The notes below the pieces were generated by a model. The model saw only the letters and a program-made list of their open reading frames with translations. It was not told the DNA's origin and made no database searches. A program made the position numbers and the translations under genes. From Bacteroidales bacterium (lineage in GTDB: Bacteria; Bacteroidota; Bacteroidia; Bacteroidales; WCHB1-69), in NCBI GenBank assembly GCA_017616775.1, contig JAFZXM010000053.1:1-60011 (forward strand): a stretch of DNA of 60,011 nucleotides, written 5' to 3'. This document shows, piece after piece, positions 43,162-52,461 of the stretch; positions within the stretch are counted from its first letter, which is position 1, and each line of letters starts with the position of its first letter.

Positions 43162-44672
43162 TGATGAAGTTGGATTTATATCAGGTAAAAGATATATTGT
43201 TTCATGGTGCGGAAATCTCGGTAGAAGAGTCTATGCCTAAAGTAGAGGCGAGTTATGATTTTCTTCGTAAATTTGCCAAAGATAAATTGATATACGGTAT
43301 CAATACGGGTTTTGGTCCGATGGCTCAGTGGAGAGTGGATGACAAATCCTTGATAGATCTTCAATATAATATCATCCGCAGTCATTCTACGGGCATGGGT
43401 AAGGCTTTGTCCGATTTGGATGTGAGGGCGGCCATGATTGCCCGATTGGGTAGTCTGATTCAGGGTAAAAGCGGTGTATATCCTTATGTGGTGGATTTGC
43501 TGACCACTTTTATCCGGCAAAATATAATACCCTATGTTCCCGAACACGGCAGTGTGGGTGCCAGCGGAGATTTGGTACAATTGGCACATATAGCCTTATG
43601 TTTGATAGGTGAAGGAAAGGTGCATTACAAAGGAGAATGGCGACAGACCAAGGATGTAATGCGGGAATTGGGCATCAATCCCATGACTATACATATCAGG
43701 GAAGGCTTGAGCGTTACCAACGGCACCAGCGTGATGACAGGTATCAGCATGGTCAATCAGTGTTATGCCGAAAATTTGTTGGAATGGAGTATTTTATCCG
43801 CAGTATGGATGAATGAGATAGCTTCTTCTTTTGACGATTGGATGTCAGCACCGTTAAATGAATATCGCAGACATCAAGGTCAAATAGAGGTGGCGAAAAA
43901 AATGCGGGAGATAGCAGCCGGCAGCCGTTGTTTGCAACAAAGAGAGCACGAATTGTATGACCCTGCCAAAAATCGGGCACAATATTTTGAACACAAGGTA
44001 CAGGCATATTATAGTTTGCGTTGCACCCCGCAAATATTGGGTCCTATATCGGAAACATTACAAAACGCAAAAGAAGTGTTAGAATTGGAATTAAATGCGG
44101 CCAGTGATAACCCTATTGTCGATCCGGATACGAATAATGTTTATCATGGGGGCAATTTCCATGGCGATTATATTTCTTTGGAAGAAGACAAGGTGAAAAT
44201 CGCCATGGTCCGTTTGGCCATGACAGCAGAGCGCCAGTTGAATTATTTGTTGCATGACCGTATCAACGGTATTTTGCCGCCATTTTTGAATATGGGCACA
44301 TTGGGGTTGAACTATGCCATGCAGGCATGCCAATTTACGGCTACCAGCACCACGGCTGAATGCCAAACTTTGGCCATGCCCAATTATGTGCATTCCATAC
44401 CGAATAATAACGATAATCAAGATATAGTGTCCATGGGCACCAACACAGCGGAATTGTGCCGTCGTGTTATAAAGAATGCCTATCAGGTGATGAGTGTTTT
44501 GATGATGGCGTTAGCCCAAGCCACAGATTGTTTGTCTATTCAGGACAAATTGGCACCGGCAACGGGCGAAGTGTATAGGCAATTGAGAAAATTATGCAAT
44601 ACCATTCAAGACGACAGACCTTTTTATGAAGATTTGGAAAAAATAGAAAAATATTTAAAATCAACCATTTAA
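43161..44672 (+). CDS. Tyrosine ammonia lyase
   Basis: Aromatic amino acid lyase, 503 residues, deaminating tyrosine to p-coumarate, the aromatic starter. The MIO cofactor triad is Ala134-Ser135-Gly136 in GSVGASGDLVQ; the catalytic Tyr45 lies in YGINTGFGPMAQ. LQYNIIRSHSTGMGKALS, HGGNFHGDYISLE and HSIPNNNDNQDIVSMGTN match, as I remember it, the Flavobacterium johnsoniae tyrosine ammonia lyase much better than histidine ammonia lyase. No hutU/hutI genes are near. The start may be 43161 or the adjacent ATG at 43164. Confidence 0.9.
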   Translation: MMKLDLYQVKDILFHGAEISVEESMPKVEASYDFLRKFAKDKLIYGINTGFGPMAQWRVDDKSLIDLQYNIIRSHSTGMGKALSDLDVRAAMIARLGSLIQGKSGVYPYVVDLLTTFIRQNIIPYVPEHGSVGASGDLVQLAHIALCLIGEGKVHYKGEWRQTKDVMRELGINPMTIHIREGLSVTNGTSVMTGISMVNQCYAENLLEWSILSAVWMNEIASSFDDWMSAPLNEYRRHQGQIEVAKKMREIAAGSRCLQQREHELYDPAKNRAQYFEHKVQAYYSLRCTPQILGPISETLQNAKEVLELELNAASDNPIVDPDTNNVYHGGNFHGDYISLEEDKVKIAMVRLAMTAERQLNYLLHDRINGILPPFLNMGTLGLNYAMQACQFTATSTTAECQTLAMPNYVHSIPNNNDNQDIVSMGTNTAELCRRVIKNAYQVMSVLMMALAQATDCLSIQDKLAPATGEVYRQLRKLCNTIQDDRPFYEDLEKIEKYLKSTI

Positions 44673-44684
44673 CAAGTTGTAGTT

Positions 44685-45785
44685 ATGACTCTTACACCGG
44701 AATTGGAACAACAATACACCCGAGAACAATTTAGTGCACAGGAAGCACAAAATATGGCTCATATTTATTCATGGGGGCCTGTTGTTTTTCAAGTGGCACG
44801 CCTGATGCGTAAATATGGTGTTTTTCAATTTTTAAGTGAACATAACGAAGGGCTTACGGCAGCGGAAATAGCTGCCAAGACACATTTAAGCGGTTATGCC
44901 GTGAAATGTTTGTTGGAAGCATCGCTTACCATGCATACTGTGCTTTATGATAAAGCCGGCAACAGATACAAGCTGGCCAAAACAGGTTGGTTTTTACAAA
45001 ACGACCCGCTTATAGATGTAAATATCAATTTTAATCATGATGTAAATTATGAAGGGTGGTTTTGTCTGGATAAAGCTATGGAAGAAGGAAAGCCGGCAGG
45101 CTTGAAACACTTCGGACCGTGGACAACAATATATGAAGCATTGAGCAGTTTGCCCCAAAATGTGCAAAAATCATGGTTTGACTTCGACCATTATTATTCC
45201 GATAACAGTTTTAAAGATGCAGCCGATATTATTTTTGCCGATAAAGAAGACAAGCATTTGTTGGATGTAGGAGGTAATACAGGAAAATTTGCCCGCTTTA
45301 TTACAGCAAACAAATTGCAAGCAAAAGTAACCGTATGTGATTTACCGCAACAATTGGCCATGCTGAAAGAGCAAACCAAAGGACATGTGGGCGAAAGTCG
45401 TATTCAGGGTTATGCCATGAATGTGTTGGATAAGCATGAGCATTTTCCGAAGAATGCCTATTATGATGTTATATGGATGAGCCAATTTTTAGATTGTTTT
45501 GGTCCGGCGGAGATCATAAGTATATTACAGCGGGCATCGGAGATTATGGATGACAATAATCGTTTGTATATTATGGAAACCTTGTGGGACAGGCAGAAGT
45601 ATGCGCCGGCAGCATTTTGTTTAACCATGACCAGCTTGTATTTTACGGCTATGGCCAATGGCAACAGCAAGATGTACAATACCGATGACATGTTCGGTCT
45701 TGTACAGGAAGCCGGATTAAAAATAGAAAAGATATATGACCATATAGGCATGGGCGGACATAGTATTTTGGTTTGTAAATTATAA
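44685..45785 (+). CDS. SAM-dependent O-methyltransferase-like protein
   Basis: 366-residue class I methyltransferase. The N-terminal ~110 residues form a winged-helix dimerisation domain (FQVARLMRKYGVFQFL; LTAAEIAAKTHLSGYAVKCLLEASL), as in plant-type O-methyltransferases. The SAM site is HLLDVGGNTGKFARF near residue 190, with VTVCDLPQQLAMLKE after it. Related genes occur in known aryl polyene and flexirubin clusters. It probably methylates the phenol ring or hydroxyl of the head group; ring C-methylation and O-methylation cannot be told apart from sequence. Confidence 0.85.
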   Translation: MTLTPELEQQYTREQFSAQEAQNMAHIYSWGPVVFQVARLMRKYGVFQFLSEHNEGLTAAEIAAKTHLSGYAVKCLLEASLTMHTVLYDKAGNRYKLAKTGWFLQNDPLIDVNINFNHDVNYEGWFCLDKAMEEGKPAGLKHFGPWTTIYEALSSLPQNVQKSWFDFDHYYSDNSFKDAADIIFADKEDKHLLDVGGNTGKFARFITANKLQAKVTVCDLPQQLAMLKEQTKGHVGESRIQGYAMNVLDKHEHFPKNAYYDVIWMSQFLDCFGPAEIISILQRASEIMDDNNRLYIMETLWDRQKYAPAAFCLTMTSLYFTAMANGNSKMYNTDDMFGLVQEAGLKIEKIYDHIGMGGHSILVCKL

Positions 45786-45810
45786 AATAAATATTCATAT
45801 TCAATATAAG

Positions 45811-46053
45811 ATGACAAAAGAAGAAGTTGTAAACAAGGTTAATACATTTCTGATTGAAGATTTTGAAATAGATGAAAGTCTTCTTGTTCCTGAAAATAAA
45901 ATAGTGGATGATATCGGTATAGACAGTTTGGATATAGTGGATATAATAGTAAGGGTTAACGAAATTTTCGGGTTTAAATTAGAAAAGTCCGAGTTGGCAA
46001 AAGTTAAAACCTTGGAAGAATTTTACAATTTGGTGTATTCTCATGTCGAATAA
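45811..46053 (+). CDS. Acyl carrier protein 1
   Basis: 80-residue acyl carrier protein; the phosphopantetheine site is Ser39 in DIGIDSLDIVDI. Acidic helix-bundle with normal ACP length. It would carry the growing aryl polyene chain. Its 3' end overlaps the acyltransferase gene by 11 bases. Confidence 0.93.
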   Translation: MTKEEVVNKVNTFLIEDFEIDESLLVPENKIVDDIGIDSLDIVDIIVRVNEIFGFKLEKSELAKVKTLEEFYNLVYSHVE

Positions 46054-46927
46054 GGCATGGTCTGGTAAAACGGGAGGAACACATTGGATGCAGCGGAGCC
46101 TGATAATGATGTTCCGTTGGATCAACCCCATGGCGCTTTATCCCATAGTGTGGATTTGGATATTGGGATATATCGTTGTGGGGCATCAAGGCAGAAGAGG
46201 TATTTATTATTATTGGCATCATCGGTTAGGATATCCGGCTGTGTCGGCGATGAAGCATCTGTATTTGAATTATTTGGAGTTCGGCAAGGTGATATTGGAC
46301 CGTTTTGCCGCATGGGCAGGAAGAAAAATCAGCGTAAGAATAGACAACAAAGAAATTTTGGAATCGCTACTTAATCAACCGCAAGGTTTTATATTGATAA
46401 GTTCGCATATAGGAAATCAGGAGTTGGCCGGATATCATTTTCCCATGCAAAAGCCATTGTATGTTTTAACATATCAGGGCGATACCCAAGTGGTGAATGA
46501 AAACAGGGCAGCCGCTTTTGCGAAAATGGGTTTGAATATTATCCCGTATCAAGAAGACGGCAGTCATATTTTTGATATGCACAAGGCGATAGATAGCGGA
46601 AATTTGCTGTCTGTTCATGGAGACAGAATGTTTAAAGGAGATCGTGTTTTACGCGCAAAAATATTGGGGCAGGAGGCTTCCTTTCCTGAGGGATGTTTTC
46701 GGGTGGCCGCAATGGAACAAGTTCCGGTGATATCCTTGTTTATGATGAGGGAAAAACGGGATACTTATGTTTTGTATGTAAAGAAATTGTCGGATGGCCT
46801 ATGCGCTGCAGGAAATAGCAGACAGCATGCAGTTGAAATATTGCAGTCGTATATTCAATCTATGGAATGGATATTGGCACAATATCCGCATCAGTGGTTT
46901 CATTTTTATGAATTTTGGAAGCAGTAA
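46043..46927 (+). CDS. LpxL/HtrB-like lysophospholipid acyltransferase
   Basis: 294-residue membrane-associated acyltransferase of the LpxL/LPLAT type. An N-terminal hydrophobic helix (ALYPIVWIWILGYIVVG) anchors it; the catalytic His-x4-Glu-like block is ISSHIGNQELAGY near residue 120, followed by VHGDRMFKGDRVL and FPEGCFRVAAMEQVPVIS. In aryl polyene clusters such enzymes are thought to esterify the polyene to a lipid or sugar carrier. Being embedded in the operon (11-base overlap with the ACP, zero gap to the ketosynthase) argues against a housekeeping lipid A role. Confidence 0.9.
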   Translation: MSNKAWSGKTGGTHWMQRSLIMMFRWINPMALYPIVWIWILGYIVVGHQGRRGIYYYWHHRLGYPAVSAMKHLYLNYLEFGKVILDRFAAWAGRKISVRIDNKEILESLLNQPQGFILISSHIGNQELAGYHFPMQKPLYVLTYQGDTQVVNENRAAAFAKMGLNIIPYQEDGSHIFDMHKAIDSGNLLSVHGDRMFKGDRVLRAKILGQEASFPEGCFRVAAMEQVPVISLFMMREKRDTYVLYVKKLSDGLCAAGNSRQHAVEILQSYIQSMEWILAQYPHQWFHFYEFWKQ

Positions 46928-48541
46928 ATGGTATATTCAGTAGCACAACATATAATCACACCCCTTTCCGATACTGTAGAAGGAAATATCCGGGCTATAT
47001 TAGATAAGCGGACTGCACTTACCAGCCATGCATCGGTGCGGGAACAATCATTGGTAAAACAGGTGCAGGCGTCATTGTTTGAACATATTTCTGTAATTAA
47101 AGGATATACGCATTTTGAAAGCTTGTGTATCCAAGCTGTGGAACAAGCCGTAAATAATCAAAATATCAATATCACTTCGCCCGGATGTGTGTTCATATTG
47201 TCTTCAACCAAAGGGGATATATGGGTTTCCATGGCACAAACGGCTAAAAACATAGCCGGATATTTCGGTAATAAAACGTCTCCCATAGTCGTATCCACGG
47301 CATGCACTTCCGGAGTGAGTGCCCAATTGACAGCATGGAGATTGTTGCAGGCGAACCTATACGACACCGCAATTATAGTAGGATGTGATTTGCAGTGTGA
47401 ATTTATTGTCAGCGGCTTTCAAAGTTTTGAAGCTGTGAGCCGGTTTCCGTGCAAGCCATTTGATAAGAACAGGGACGGGCTTAATCCCGGAGAGGCGGTG
47501 GCGGTAATGGTAATGAGCACTGTCAAGCCCGACAAAGAGCATGTGTGGTGCATGTTAGGCGGCAGCATACATAATGATGCCAATCATATTTCCGGCCCCA
47601 GTCGCACAGGCGAAGGCAGTTGGAGATGTTTGGAGGATATGTCGGAATGGGTGCACAAATCATCGTTGGCTTGTCTGTCTTTACACGGAACGGCTACCGT
47701 TTATAATGACGAAATGGAGTCTGTAGCGGTTCACAGGGCGGGCTTGCAAAACGTTCCCGTATCGGCATTAAAAGGTTATTACGGACACACCATGGGTGCG
47801 GCGGGATTGTTGGAAACAATACTGACAATGCGGGCGGTAGAATGCGGATATGTGTTGCCTTCCAAAGGATATGAGGAACAAGGAACCACATATCCCGTCA
47901 ATATTGCTGCCCAGGCAAGGCATACGGATAAAAAATCATTTGTCAAATTGTTGAGCGGATTCGGCGGGGTGAATGCAGCTGTAGCATGGTCGTTGGAAGA
48001 GAAAAACACTCCTTTGCATTGCAGCAAATGGAAGACTTTAGGGGAAATTACACTGAATGCAAATGAAAATATCGACGGATTGTACAGGGATAAAGTCAAT
48101 AATTATCCTAAATATTTTAAAATGGATAAATTATGCAGGTTAGGGTTGGTATCGGTAGAGTTATTGTTGCAGAAAATAAAATCGGATATGCACGATTTTA
48201 TATTGGACAGTGAAAAATGTTGTATCATATTGGCCAGCCGTATGGCCTCGGTTAACAATGACAGGGCTTATCAAAAGACAATATCCGACAAGAACAATTA
48301 TTACCCGTCTCCGTCTTTGTTCGTATATACGCTTCCCAATATTGTGGCAGGAGAAATAGCCATTAAAAATCATATATATGGAGAAACGGCTTGCTATGTG
48401 TCGGCCAATGAAGAAGAAACGGAAAGGATAGTAAATGCAAGTTTATGGTCCTCAAATTATACTCAAGCCCTTGTCGGATGGATTGATTATCCGGAAGATG
48501 ATAATTTTGTATCGCATGTTAAAATATTAATAAAAGAGTGA
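46928..48541 (+). CDS. Beta-ketoacyl-ACP synthase 1 with C-terminal half-KS domain
   Basis: 537-residue condensing enzyme. The KS domain (about 1-390) has Cys126 in STACTSG, His in LSLHGTATVYNDE near 257, and Lys/His in ALKGYYGHTMGAAG near 285, so all active residues are present. KPFDKNRDGLNPGEAVAV is also typical. Residues ~400-537 form an extra region with SPSLFVYTLPNIVAGEIAIKNHIYGETACYVS, which looks like the N-terminal half of a KS (PF13723-like) without a proper active site. Such an add-on could act as a chain-length or partner subunit. Start directly follows the previous stop. Confidence 0.88.
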   Translation: MVYSVAQHIITPLSDTVEGNIRAILDKRTALTSHASVREQSLVKQVQASLFEHISVIKGYTHFESLCIQAVEQAVNNQNINITSPGCVFILSSTKGDIWVSMAQTAKNIAGYFGNKTSPIVVSTACTSGVSAQLTAWRLLQANLYDTAIIVGCDLQCEFIVSGFQSFEAVSRFPCKPFDKNRDGLNPGEAVAVMVMSTVKPDKEHVWCMLGGSIHNDANHISGPSRTGEGSWRCLEDMSEWVHKSSLACLSLHGTATVYNDEMESVAVHRAGLQNVPVSALKGYYGHTMGAAGLLETILTMRAVECGYVLPSKGYEEQGTTYPVNIAAQARHTDKKSFVKLLSGFGGVNAAVAWSLEEKNTPLHCSKWKTLGEITLNANENIDGLYRDKVNNYPKYFKMDKLCRLGLVSVELLLQKIKSDMHDFILDSEKCCIILASRMASVNNDRAYQKTISDKNNYYPSPSLFVYTLPNIVAGEIAIKNHIYGETACYVSANEEETERIVNASLWSSNYTQALVGWIDYPEDDNFVSHVKILIKE

Positions 48542-48547
48542 TATTTT

Positions 48548-48805
48548 ATGGAAGAACTTAAACGACAACTAAAACAACAGATTATTGAAGCAATTAATTT
48601 GGAAGACATGACCCCTGAAGATATAGAGGACGCAGCTCCTTTATTCGGTGAAGGATTGGGGTTGGATTCCATAGATGCTTTAGAATTGATAATGATAATG
48701 GATAAGAACTATGGTATTAAATTTGCAGATAAAAATGAATCGAAGGCAGCTTTACAAAGCATAGATACCATGGCAGCATATATCAAAGAGCATAGAACCA
48801 AATGA
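48548..48805 (+). CDS. Acyl carrier protein 2
   Basis: 85-residue acyl carrier protein; phosphopantetheine site Ser41 in GLGLDSIDALELI. It overlaps the following ketosynthase by 4 bases. Two distinct ACPs in one cluster are usual for aryl polyene pathways and may separate starter loading from extension. Confidence 0.93.
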   Translation: MEELKRQLKQQIIEAINLEDMTPEDIEDAAPLFGEGLGLDSIDALELIMIMDKNYGIKFADKNESKAALQSIDTMAAYIKEHRTK

Positions 48806-50442
48806 AAATAGCCATTACAGGTGTAGGGATAGTCTCCGCTTTAGGAGTCGGCATGGCGGCCAATAAGGAACGTTTACTATCGGGTAAAAGCGGAGTGGGC
48901 GTCCCTCGGATTTTGCCTACATGCCATAAGGAATGGCCTATAGGGGAAGTGCCTTTCACTTGTGATGAACTTGCAGTGCTTGCCGGTGCGGAATCGTCAA
49001 CACTTTCGCGCAATATATTGCTGGGGCTTGTGGCATTGAAAGAAGCTGTTGCGGATGCAGGTATTCAAAGTCCGGTGCCATTGGTCAGCGGCACAACGGT
49101 GGGCGGTATGGATATTACGGAGCGATATTATCATCGCTGGCGTCAAGGCGATAATGGTCAAATAGCGTTAATAAGTCAGCATGAAGCCGGATTTACTACT
49201 GCGGAATTGGCCCGCCGTTGCGGGTTGGTGGATGCGGGAACGCCTTCAACAGCATGTTCGTCAGCGTTAAATGCTATTATTTGCGGTGCCGGTATGCTTC
49301 AAGCAGGCAAAGCCCGTCAAGTGGTGGCAGGAGGCACGGAAGCCATGACGCTCTTCCATCTGAACGGATTTGCATCATTAGGCATATTGTCACAATCGCT
49401 ATGCAGACCCTTTCAGCCGGACAGAGATGGTATCAATCTCGGGGAAGGTGCCGCCTATATTGTGTTGGAGGAGGAACAGTCTGCATTAAAACGCAAGGCT
49501 GCAATATACGGATATTTGGCAGGATATGCCAACACTTGCGATGCATATCATGCCACCACCTCTTCTCCTGATGGAGACGGTGCGTATGCAGCCATGAGTA
49601 ACGCCATGAAAATGGCCGATATACAGCCTGCAAGTATTTCCTATATCAATGCTCACGGAACGGCTACCGTCAATAATGATGCAAGTGAATGGAATGCCAT
49701 CAAACGCGTTTTCGGAGAACATATGCCCGAGGTGGAATCCACCAAACCTTTAACAGGGCATACCACTTCGGCAAGCGGCAGCATAGAAACAGTGTTTAGT
49801 ATAATACGTATGCAGAGCCGCCGGTATTCCTATGTCATGAATAATGCTTTCGGCTTTGGCGGTAATGACAGTTCCCTTATATTGAGTTCTCATCCTGCGG
49901 ATTTGCCTTCGGTGTCGTATTGCAACATAAAAGAATGCGAAGCAGTGGAGACGGCAGGCGATGAAAATTATTCGGCATATATTCCCATGATGCAGGCACG
50001 TAGAATGACGGCAACCATGCGTCGGATGGTGGTGGCGGCCTATAAGGCCATAGAAAAATCGGGGGTGCCGCATATTGACGGTATTATAGTGGGAACACAA
50101 TGGGGAGGCATGGTGCCTACAGTGAATATTCTGGAGCAAATGGCAGAACAAGGGGAGCAAGATATTTCCCCCACATCGTTTATGAATTCCACCCATAATG
50201 CCGCAGCCGGCACTATCGCCAGAATGTTGCAGTGCAAAGGGTATAATATGACTTTTGCAACTACTGCCGGCGGCATGGATGCAGCTGTAGAGGCAGCGCG
50301 TATGTCCATAGCTGCGGGAATGGCAAAAAATATGCTTGTGTGCAGATACGATGAAGTGGATGAGCATTGGCAGTCATTGTTGAAAATGATAGGTAAAGAT
50401 TCGAAAGTGATAACGAAAGCCCGTGTGATATGTTTAGATTAA
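48802..50442 (+). CDS. Beta-ketoacyl-ACP synthase 2 fused to a Cys-less half-KS (PF13723-like)
   Basis: 546 residues. The N-terminal ~385 residues are a full FabF-type KS: Cys152 in STACSSALNA, His in NAHGTATVNND near 285, and Lys/His in STKPLTGHTTSASG near 314. From ~390 on there is a second KS N-terminal half: MQARRMTATMRRMVVAAYKAI, GIIVGTQWGGMVPTVNILEQM and STHNAAAGTIARML, ending FATTAGGMDAAVEAAR. The position of the Cys reads TTAGG, so this half is inactive. The layout suggests a built-in chain-length-factor-like domain. Overlaps the transporter gene by 13 bases. Confidence 0.88.
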   Translation: MKIAITGVGIVSALGVGMAANKERLLSGKSGVGVPRILPTCHKEWPIGEVPFTCDELAVLAGAESSTLSRNILLGLVALKEAVADAGIQSPVPLVSGTTVGGMDITERYYHRWRQGDNGQIALISQHEAGFTTAELARRCGLVDAGTPSTACSSALNAIICGAGMLQAGKARQVVAGGTEAMTLFHLNGFASLGILSQSLCRPFQPDRDGINLGEGAAYIVLEEEQSALKRKAAIYGYLAGYANTCDAYHATTSSPDGDGAYAAMSNAMKMADIQPASISYINAHGTATVNNDASEWNAIKRVFGEHMPEVESTKPLTGHTTSASGSIETVFSIIRMQSRRYSYVMNNAFGFGGNDSSLILSSHPADLPSVSYCNIKECEAVETAGDENYSAYIPMMQARRMTATMRRMVVAAYKAIEKSGVPHIDGIIVGTQWGGMVPTVNILEQMAEQGEQDISPTSFMNSTHNAAAGTIARMLQCKGYNMTFATTAGGMDAAVEAARMSIAAGMAKNMLVCRYDEVDEHWQSLLKMIGKDSKVITKARVICLD

Positions 50443-50786
50443 TAGTGTTTTCCATCATTCAGTCCGCCTTATTGTGTATAGGGCAAGTGCTGCTCAAAAT
50501 AGGAGTGATGCATATGGATAAAAGTTCGGGTTGGAAAGATTTTATTTTTCATTCCGTTCTCACCAATTGGTGGCTGTTAGGATGTGGTGTCACCATGACT
50601 TCCGCGGGATTGTTATGGATGTATATTTTGCGGCATTTCCAATTTTCTAATGCTTATCCGTTAACAGCATTGAGTTTTATATTCGGCATGTTGGCAGCAA
50701 TGTGGGTGTTTAAAGAACCTGTGGATGTGAAACAATGGTTGGGAATATTATTTATACTTTTAGGATGTTATCTTGTTACCAAATGA
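50430..50786 (+). CDS. EamA/SMR-like small membrane transporter
   Basis: 118-residue protein with four membrane helices: an N-terminal SIIQSALLCIGQVLLKIGVMH, a second around TNWWLLGCGVTMTSAGLLWMYIL, and YPLTALSFIFGMLAAMWVFKEPVDVKQWLGILFILLGCYLV closing the protein. It resembles the ArnE-type and single-EamA-domain small proteins that flip lipid-linked substrates. In this operon it may move a polyene intermediate or its carrier across the inner membrane. Its stop overlaps the next ATG (ATGA). Confidence 0.85.
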   Translation: MFRLIVFSIIQSALLCIGQVLLKIGVMHMDKSSGWKDFIFHSVLTNWWLLGCGVTMTSAGLLWMYILRHFQFSNAYPLTALSFIFGMLAAMWVFKEPVDVKQWLGILFILLGCYLVTK

Positions 50787-51247
50787 AAAAAATATTTTTG
50801 ACAATAGTCTTGCTGGGTCAATTATCGTTGTATGCTCAAGTGCGTATAGCCAATTTGAGCAGTGCAAGTGCTTCGTTTTGTCAAACCAAAGTGTCTGTGG
50901 CCTTGATGAAACCGGAAATTCAATACGGGCATTTTTCTTTTACCGCTCCTGATCAAATATCGTGGAAATATCAAAATAACAGCACATTGCAAATGCCTGC
51001 GCCTATGTTGGATTTAATCCGCAAGACCGTCAGCGGCGATTTTTCGGTGCTTGAAAAAGAGTTTGCCTTGCAATGGAATAAGCAGGAATTGGTGATGACA
51101 CCGCAGCAGAAGCAAATAAAACGGATATTTTCATCTATCACAATAGTGTTTGACGTATCGGGTGTAGCCAAAAAAGTGATACTGAAAGAAGTAAATGGAG
51201 ATGTAACTACCATAGAATTTATGAATTTGAAATATACCAAACAATGA
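50783..51247 (+). CDS. LolA-like outer-membrane lipoprotein carrier protein
   Basis: 154 residues from the ATG at 50783; a longer frame upstream lies inside the transporter gene. Signal peptide KKIFLTIVLLGQLSLYAQ, then a LolA-type beta sheet: YGHFSFTAPDQISWKYQNNSTL near residue 54 and a final VSGVAKKVILKEVNGDVTTIEF-like sheet. LolA-like genes are a regular member of aryl polyene clusters and are thought to help carry the lipidic product to the outer membrane. Overlaps the next ketosynthase by 4 bases. Confidence 0.85.
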   Translation: MKKIFLTIVLLGQLSLYAQVRIANLSSASASFCQTKVSVALMKPEIQYGHFSFTAPDQISWKYQNNSTLQMPAPMLDLIRKTVSGDFSVLEKEFALQWNKQELVMTPQQKQIKRIFSSITIVFDVSGVAKKVILKEVNGDVTTIEFMNLKYTKQ

Positions 51248-52461
51248 AAAGAGTTGTCATAACCGGAATGGGGATATATTCCTGTATAGGAACATCGTTG
51301 GAGAGTGTAAAACAAGCATTGTATGACGGTGTTTCGGGGATAGTGCTGGATGCTGGCAGACATGATTGGGGCTTCAGGTGTGCATTGACAGGAAAAGTGC
51401 CCGTGCCCGATTTAAAGTCGGTGTTAGACCGTCATCAACGGTCTTTGATGCCGGAAGAAGCCATGTATGCATATTGTGCGACCTCGGATGCCGTAAAAAA
51501 TGCGGGAATAGATGAAAATTATTTTCTTCAGGAAGAGGTAGGACTGATTTATGGTAACGATTCTACGGCGGAAGCCGTTATTCAAGGCTTGGATCGTATT
51601 CGCCAATATAAAGATACCACCTTGTGTGGAGCCGGTACTATTTTTAAATCCATGAATTCCACTGTGACCATGAATTTGGCATGCCTTTTCCATTTGCGGG
51701 GAATTAATCTAACCATATCGGCAGCATGTGCATCGGGTAGTCATTCCATAGGTTTGGGAACCATGATGATAAGAAACGGTTTGCAGAATATGGTGATAGT
51801 GGGCGGCACGCAAGAGACCAACCCTTATGCGGTGGCATCGTTTGATGGTATTTCTGCTTTTTCCGTTAGGGAAAACATTCCTTCCCAAGCATCCCGGCCC
51901 TTTGACAGAGACAGAGACGGCCTGGTGCCGTCGGGAGGAGCAGCGACATTGGTATTGGAAGAATATGAACATGCCGTAAGGCGCGGAGCTCCTATCATAG
52001 CCGAAGTGCTGGGATGGGGATTTTCTTCCAATGGCGAACATATTTCCACTCCCAATGTGGAAGGGCCTGTAAAATCATTGGAGATGTGTCTAAAAAATGC
52101 AGGCGTTGGAATACGTGACATAGGATATATTAACGCCCATGCAACTTCTACGCCTATAGGCGATAAAAAAGAAGCCCAGGCTCTTTATCAAGTATTCGGG
52201 GATGCTGCTATTCCTGTCACCTCCACCAAGTCCCAAACAGGACACGAAATGTGGATGGCCGGTGCATCGGAAGTAATATATTCTATCTTGATGATGCAAG
52301 GAGATTTTGTTGCCGCTAATTTGAATTTTGACCATCCTGACGAAGACAGTGCAAAATTACATATTGCAGGTCAACGGTTGAATCATCATTTTAACACGTT
52401 TTTAAGCAATTCTTTCGGTTTTGGCGGAACCAATTCATCTTTAATAATCCGTTCCATTTGA
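51244..52461 (+). CDS. Beta-ketoacyl-ACP synthase 3 (FabF-type)
   Basis: 405-residue stand-alone ketosynthase. Active residues are Cys162 in ISAACASGSH, His in INAHATSTPIGD near 300, and Lys/His in STKSQTGHEMWMAG near 334. FDRDRDGLVPSGGAATLVLEEYEHA and the closing SNSFGFGGTNSSLII are standard. It lacks the extra C-terminal region of the other two. The first base of the downstream dehydratase ATG is the last base of its TGA. Confidence 0.94.
   Translation: MKRVVITGMGIYSCIGTSLESVKQALYDGVSGIVLDAGRHDWGFRCALTGKVPVPDLKSVLDRHQRSLMPEEAMYAYCATSDAVKNAGIDENYFLQEEVGLIYGNDSTAEAVIQGLDRIRQYKDTTLCGAGTIFKSMNSTVTMNLACLFHLRGINLTISAACASGSHSIGLGTMMIRNGLQNMVIVGGTQETNPYAVASFDGISAFSVRENIPSQASRPFDRDRDGLVPSGGAATLVLEEYEHAVRRGAPIIAEVLGWGFSSNGEHISTPNVEGPVKSLEMCLKNAGVGIRDIGYINAHATSTPIGDKKEAQALYQVFGDAAIPVTSTKSQTGHEMWMAGASEVIYSILMMQGDFVAANLNFDHPDEDSAKLHIAGQRLNHHFNTFLSNSFGFGGTNSSLIIRSI

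Noticed and set aside
43161..44672. Histidine ammonia lyase of histidine breakdown
   Set aside because: The selectivity regions resemble tyrosine-type lyases of Flavobacterium, no hut genes are near, and the gene is embedded in a polyene operon.
46043..46927. Housekeeping lipid A acyltransferase
   Set aside because: It overlaps an ACP gene and abuts a ketosynthase gene, so a role in the pigment pathway is more likely.
49218..49571. Cys/Arg-rich plus-strand frame inside the second ketosynthase gene
   Set aside because: Out-of-frame reading of a certain KS gene with no motif of its own.
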